Shown piece after piece: positions 63,249 to 64,000 of a DNA stretch of 64,000 bases (the stretch's first letter is position 1; each line of letters starts with the position of its first letter). A program made the translations under genes and the position numbers. Source of the DNA: Asticcacaulis sp. ZE23SCel15 (lineage in GTDB: Bacteria > Pseudomonadota > Alphaproteobacteria > Caulobacterales > Caulobacteraceae); contig NZ_CP130044.1 of NCBI RefSeq assembly GCF_030505395.1, positions 2,155,001 to 2,219,000 on the forward strand, written 5' to 3'. The notes below the pieces were generated by a model that was not told the origin of the DNA, did no database searches, and saw only the letters and a program-made list of their open reading frames with translations.

Positions 63249-63488
63249 CTTGGGGCGAAACCATCACAAGCGTTTTTATTTTACACTACGAATACCATAC
63301 ATCCCTTATGGCGGCGTTAACGCACATGCGTCAGGGGAATTAATGCAATTTAAAGTTGATTTTGATCGTCTTCAGGATGCTGTGCCGGGGTTTTGAGCCC
63401 TAGCGATATAAAACTATAACGGCGACTTGTGTACAATTTATCGCAGGCCGTTGCCTTTTGGAAACGGACACGCTAAATCAGCCATAAC

Positions 63489-63580
63489 GGAGACGTGGCC
63501 GAGTGGCTGAAGGCAACGGTTTGCTAAATCGTCGTACCCTGTAAGGGGTACCCAGGGTTCGAATCCCTGCGTCTCCGCCA
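63489..63580 (+). tRNA. tRNA-Ser(GCT)
   Basis: A 92-nt class II tRNA with encoded CCA. The acceptor stem is GGAGACG/CGTCTCC. The anticodon stem ACGGT/ATCGT encloses TTGCTAA, giving anticodon GCT. A long variable arm (TACCCTGTAAGGGGTA) follows, with a GGTTCGAATCC T-arm. Confidence 0.96.
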
Positions 63581-63878
63581 TTTCCCGCATTATGTATTTG
63601 ATTTTATTAAGTTTTAGAATTTTTAATTGCTTAACCCAAGCGGTTTTGGCGGTTTGAGACGGATAAAAGCGGACACTTCTTGCTTTCGGTGTGCTGTTGA
63701 CGCAACGCTTTTTAAGGCTGGTTTTGGTTTGGAGTCACGTCTGCTCTCTATGCAGAGAGGCCAGTTTCCAGAAATCTGATAAGGTCGGCGCGCATGATGA
63801 GGTCATCCCCTTGGGGCTGCGCTGGCACGCTACTCTGGCGGAGCGTTATCTGGCCGCCTGATCTATATAGGCCAGTTT
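63581..63878. other. Gene-free stretch after tRNA-Ser
   Basis: About 300 bp. The first 60 bp are AT-rich. A short open frame without a start (about 63745-63862, containing HDEVIPLGLRWHATLAERYL) may be the remnant of a gene, but I cannot identify it. No integrase or repeat of the tRNA end was seen in the window. Confidence 0.35.
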
Positions 63879-64000
63879 TTACAGTGCTGATATCGGTTCC
63901 AGCATGCCCAAAATCGCTACAATAACCAGCACCGCCATGCCCGCCGCAGTTTCCAAAATCAAACTATGGCGCAGGGCTTTGAGGGCATCATCGACATAGC
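63879..64000 (-). CDS. CopD-family copper resistance protein (C-terminal part, cut by the window)
   Basis: The visible 40 residues end with ALKALRHSLILETAAGMAVL, then VIVAILGMLEPISAL and a stop at 63881-63879. This matches the last helix and tail of CopD-domain inner-membrane proteins. The rest lies outside the window, so the assignment is modest. Confidence 0.65.
   Translation of the reverse strand, partial: YVDDALKALRHSLILETAAGMAVLVIVAILGMLEPISAL

Noticed and set aside
63340-63353. CtrA-like site TTAATGCAATTTAA upstream of hfsE
   Set aside because: The spacing is six bases where the consensus has seven, and the site lies some distance from the start codon. I could not support it as CtrA regulation.

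Overview
The window reads as chromosome of a stalked alphaproteobacterium of the Caulobacteraceae, most like Asticcacaulis. The grounds are three large TonB-dependent receptors, a nearly complete set of holdfast (Hfs) genes, a GatB and Coq7 of alphaproteobacterial type, and moderately high GC broken by AT-rich intergenic stretches. The genus is inferred from gene content and was not tested by a search.

Layout. (1) 0-3.5 kb is core: coq7 (partial), dsbB, a YqaA-like membrane gene, a MarR regulator and an unknown membrane protein. (2) At 3529-3613 lies tRNA-Leu(CAA), followed by a P4-type integrase. Its 3' end is repeated at 24845-24868, so about 21.25 kb between the two copies is an integrated genomic island. 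The island carries the integrase with a translationally overlapping higBA toxin-antitoxin pair, a MNT-HEPN protein, an AlpA-like HTH protein, a module made of a membrane-anchored LuxR-type regulator and two small proteins, an S9 peptidase, a TonB receptor, the wreck of a P2-like phage tail module (gpU, gpD), a two-component system divergent from a MacAB/FtsX-type exporter, and a NADAR protein next to attR. (3) 25-34.6 kb: a cupin, an alpha/beta hydrolase, two TonB receptors and a secreted amidohydrolase, plausibly for peptide scavenging. (4) 34.9-41.2 kb: a small basic protein, gatB, envelope proteins, an RcnB-like protein and chrA. (5) 41.2-63.2 kb: holdfast polysaccharide genes in separated blocks, namely hfsD divergent from hfsA-hfsB, then hfsF-hfsG-hfsH, then hfsE. 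The interspersed genes include an operon for a possible polyprenyl-phosphopentose glycan modification (HAD-UbiA fusion, polytopic membrane protein, EamA/SMR half-transporter), a catalase, an M48 protease cluster with one frameshifted gene, and an AsmA protein. (6) tRNA-Ser(GCT) and the tail of a copD-like gene close the window.

How the genes work together. HfsE would start the holdfast repeat unit on a polyprenyl lipid, HfsG would extend it, HfsH would deacetylate it, HfsF would flip it, and HfsA/HfsB/HfsD would export it. No HfsC-like polymerase was recognised. The receptors and secreted hydrolases suggest uptake of peptides or other oligomers. A 50-55 bp palindromic repeat occurs four times outside the island, and in three copies it supplies the stop codon of the adjacent gene.
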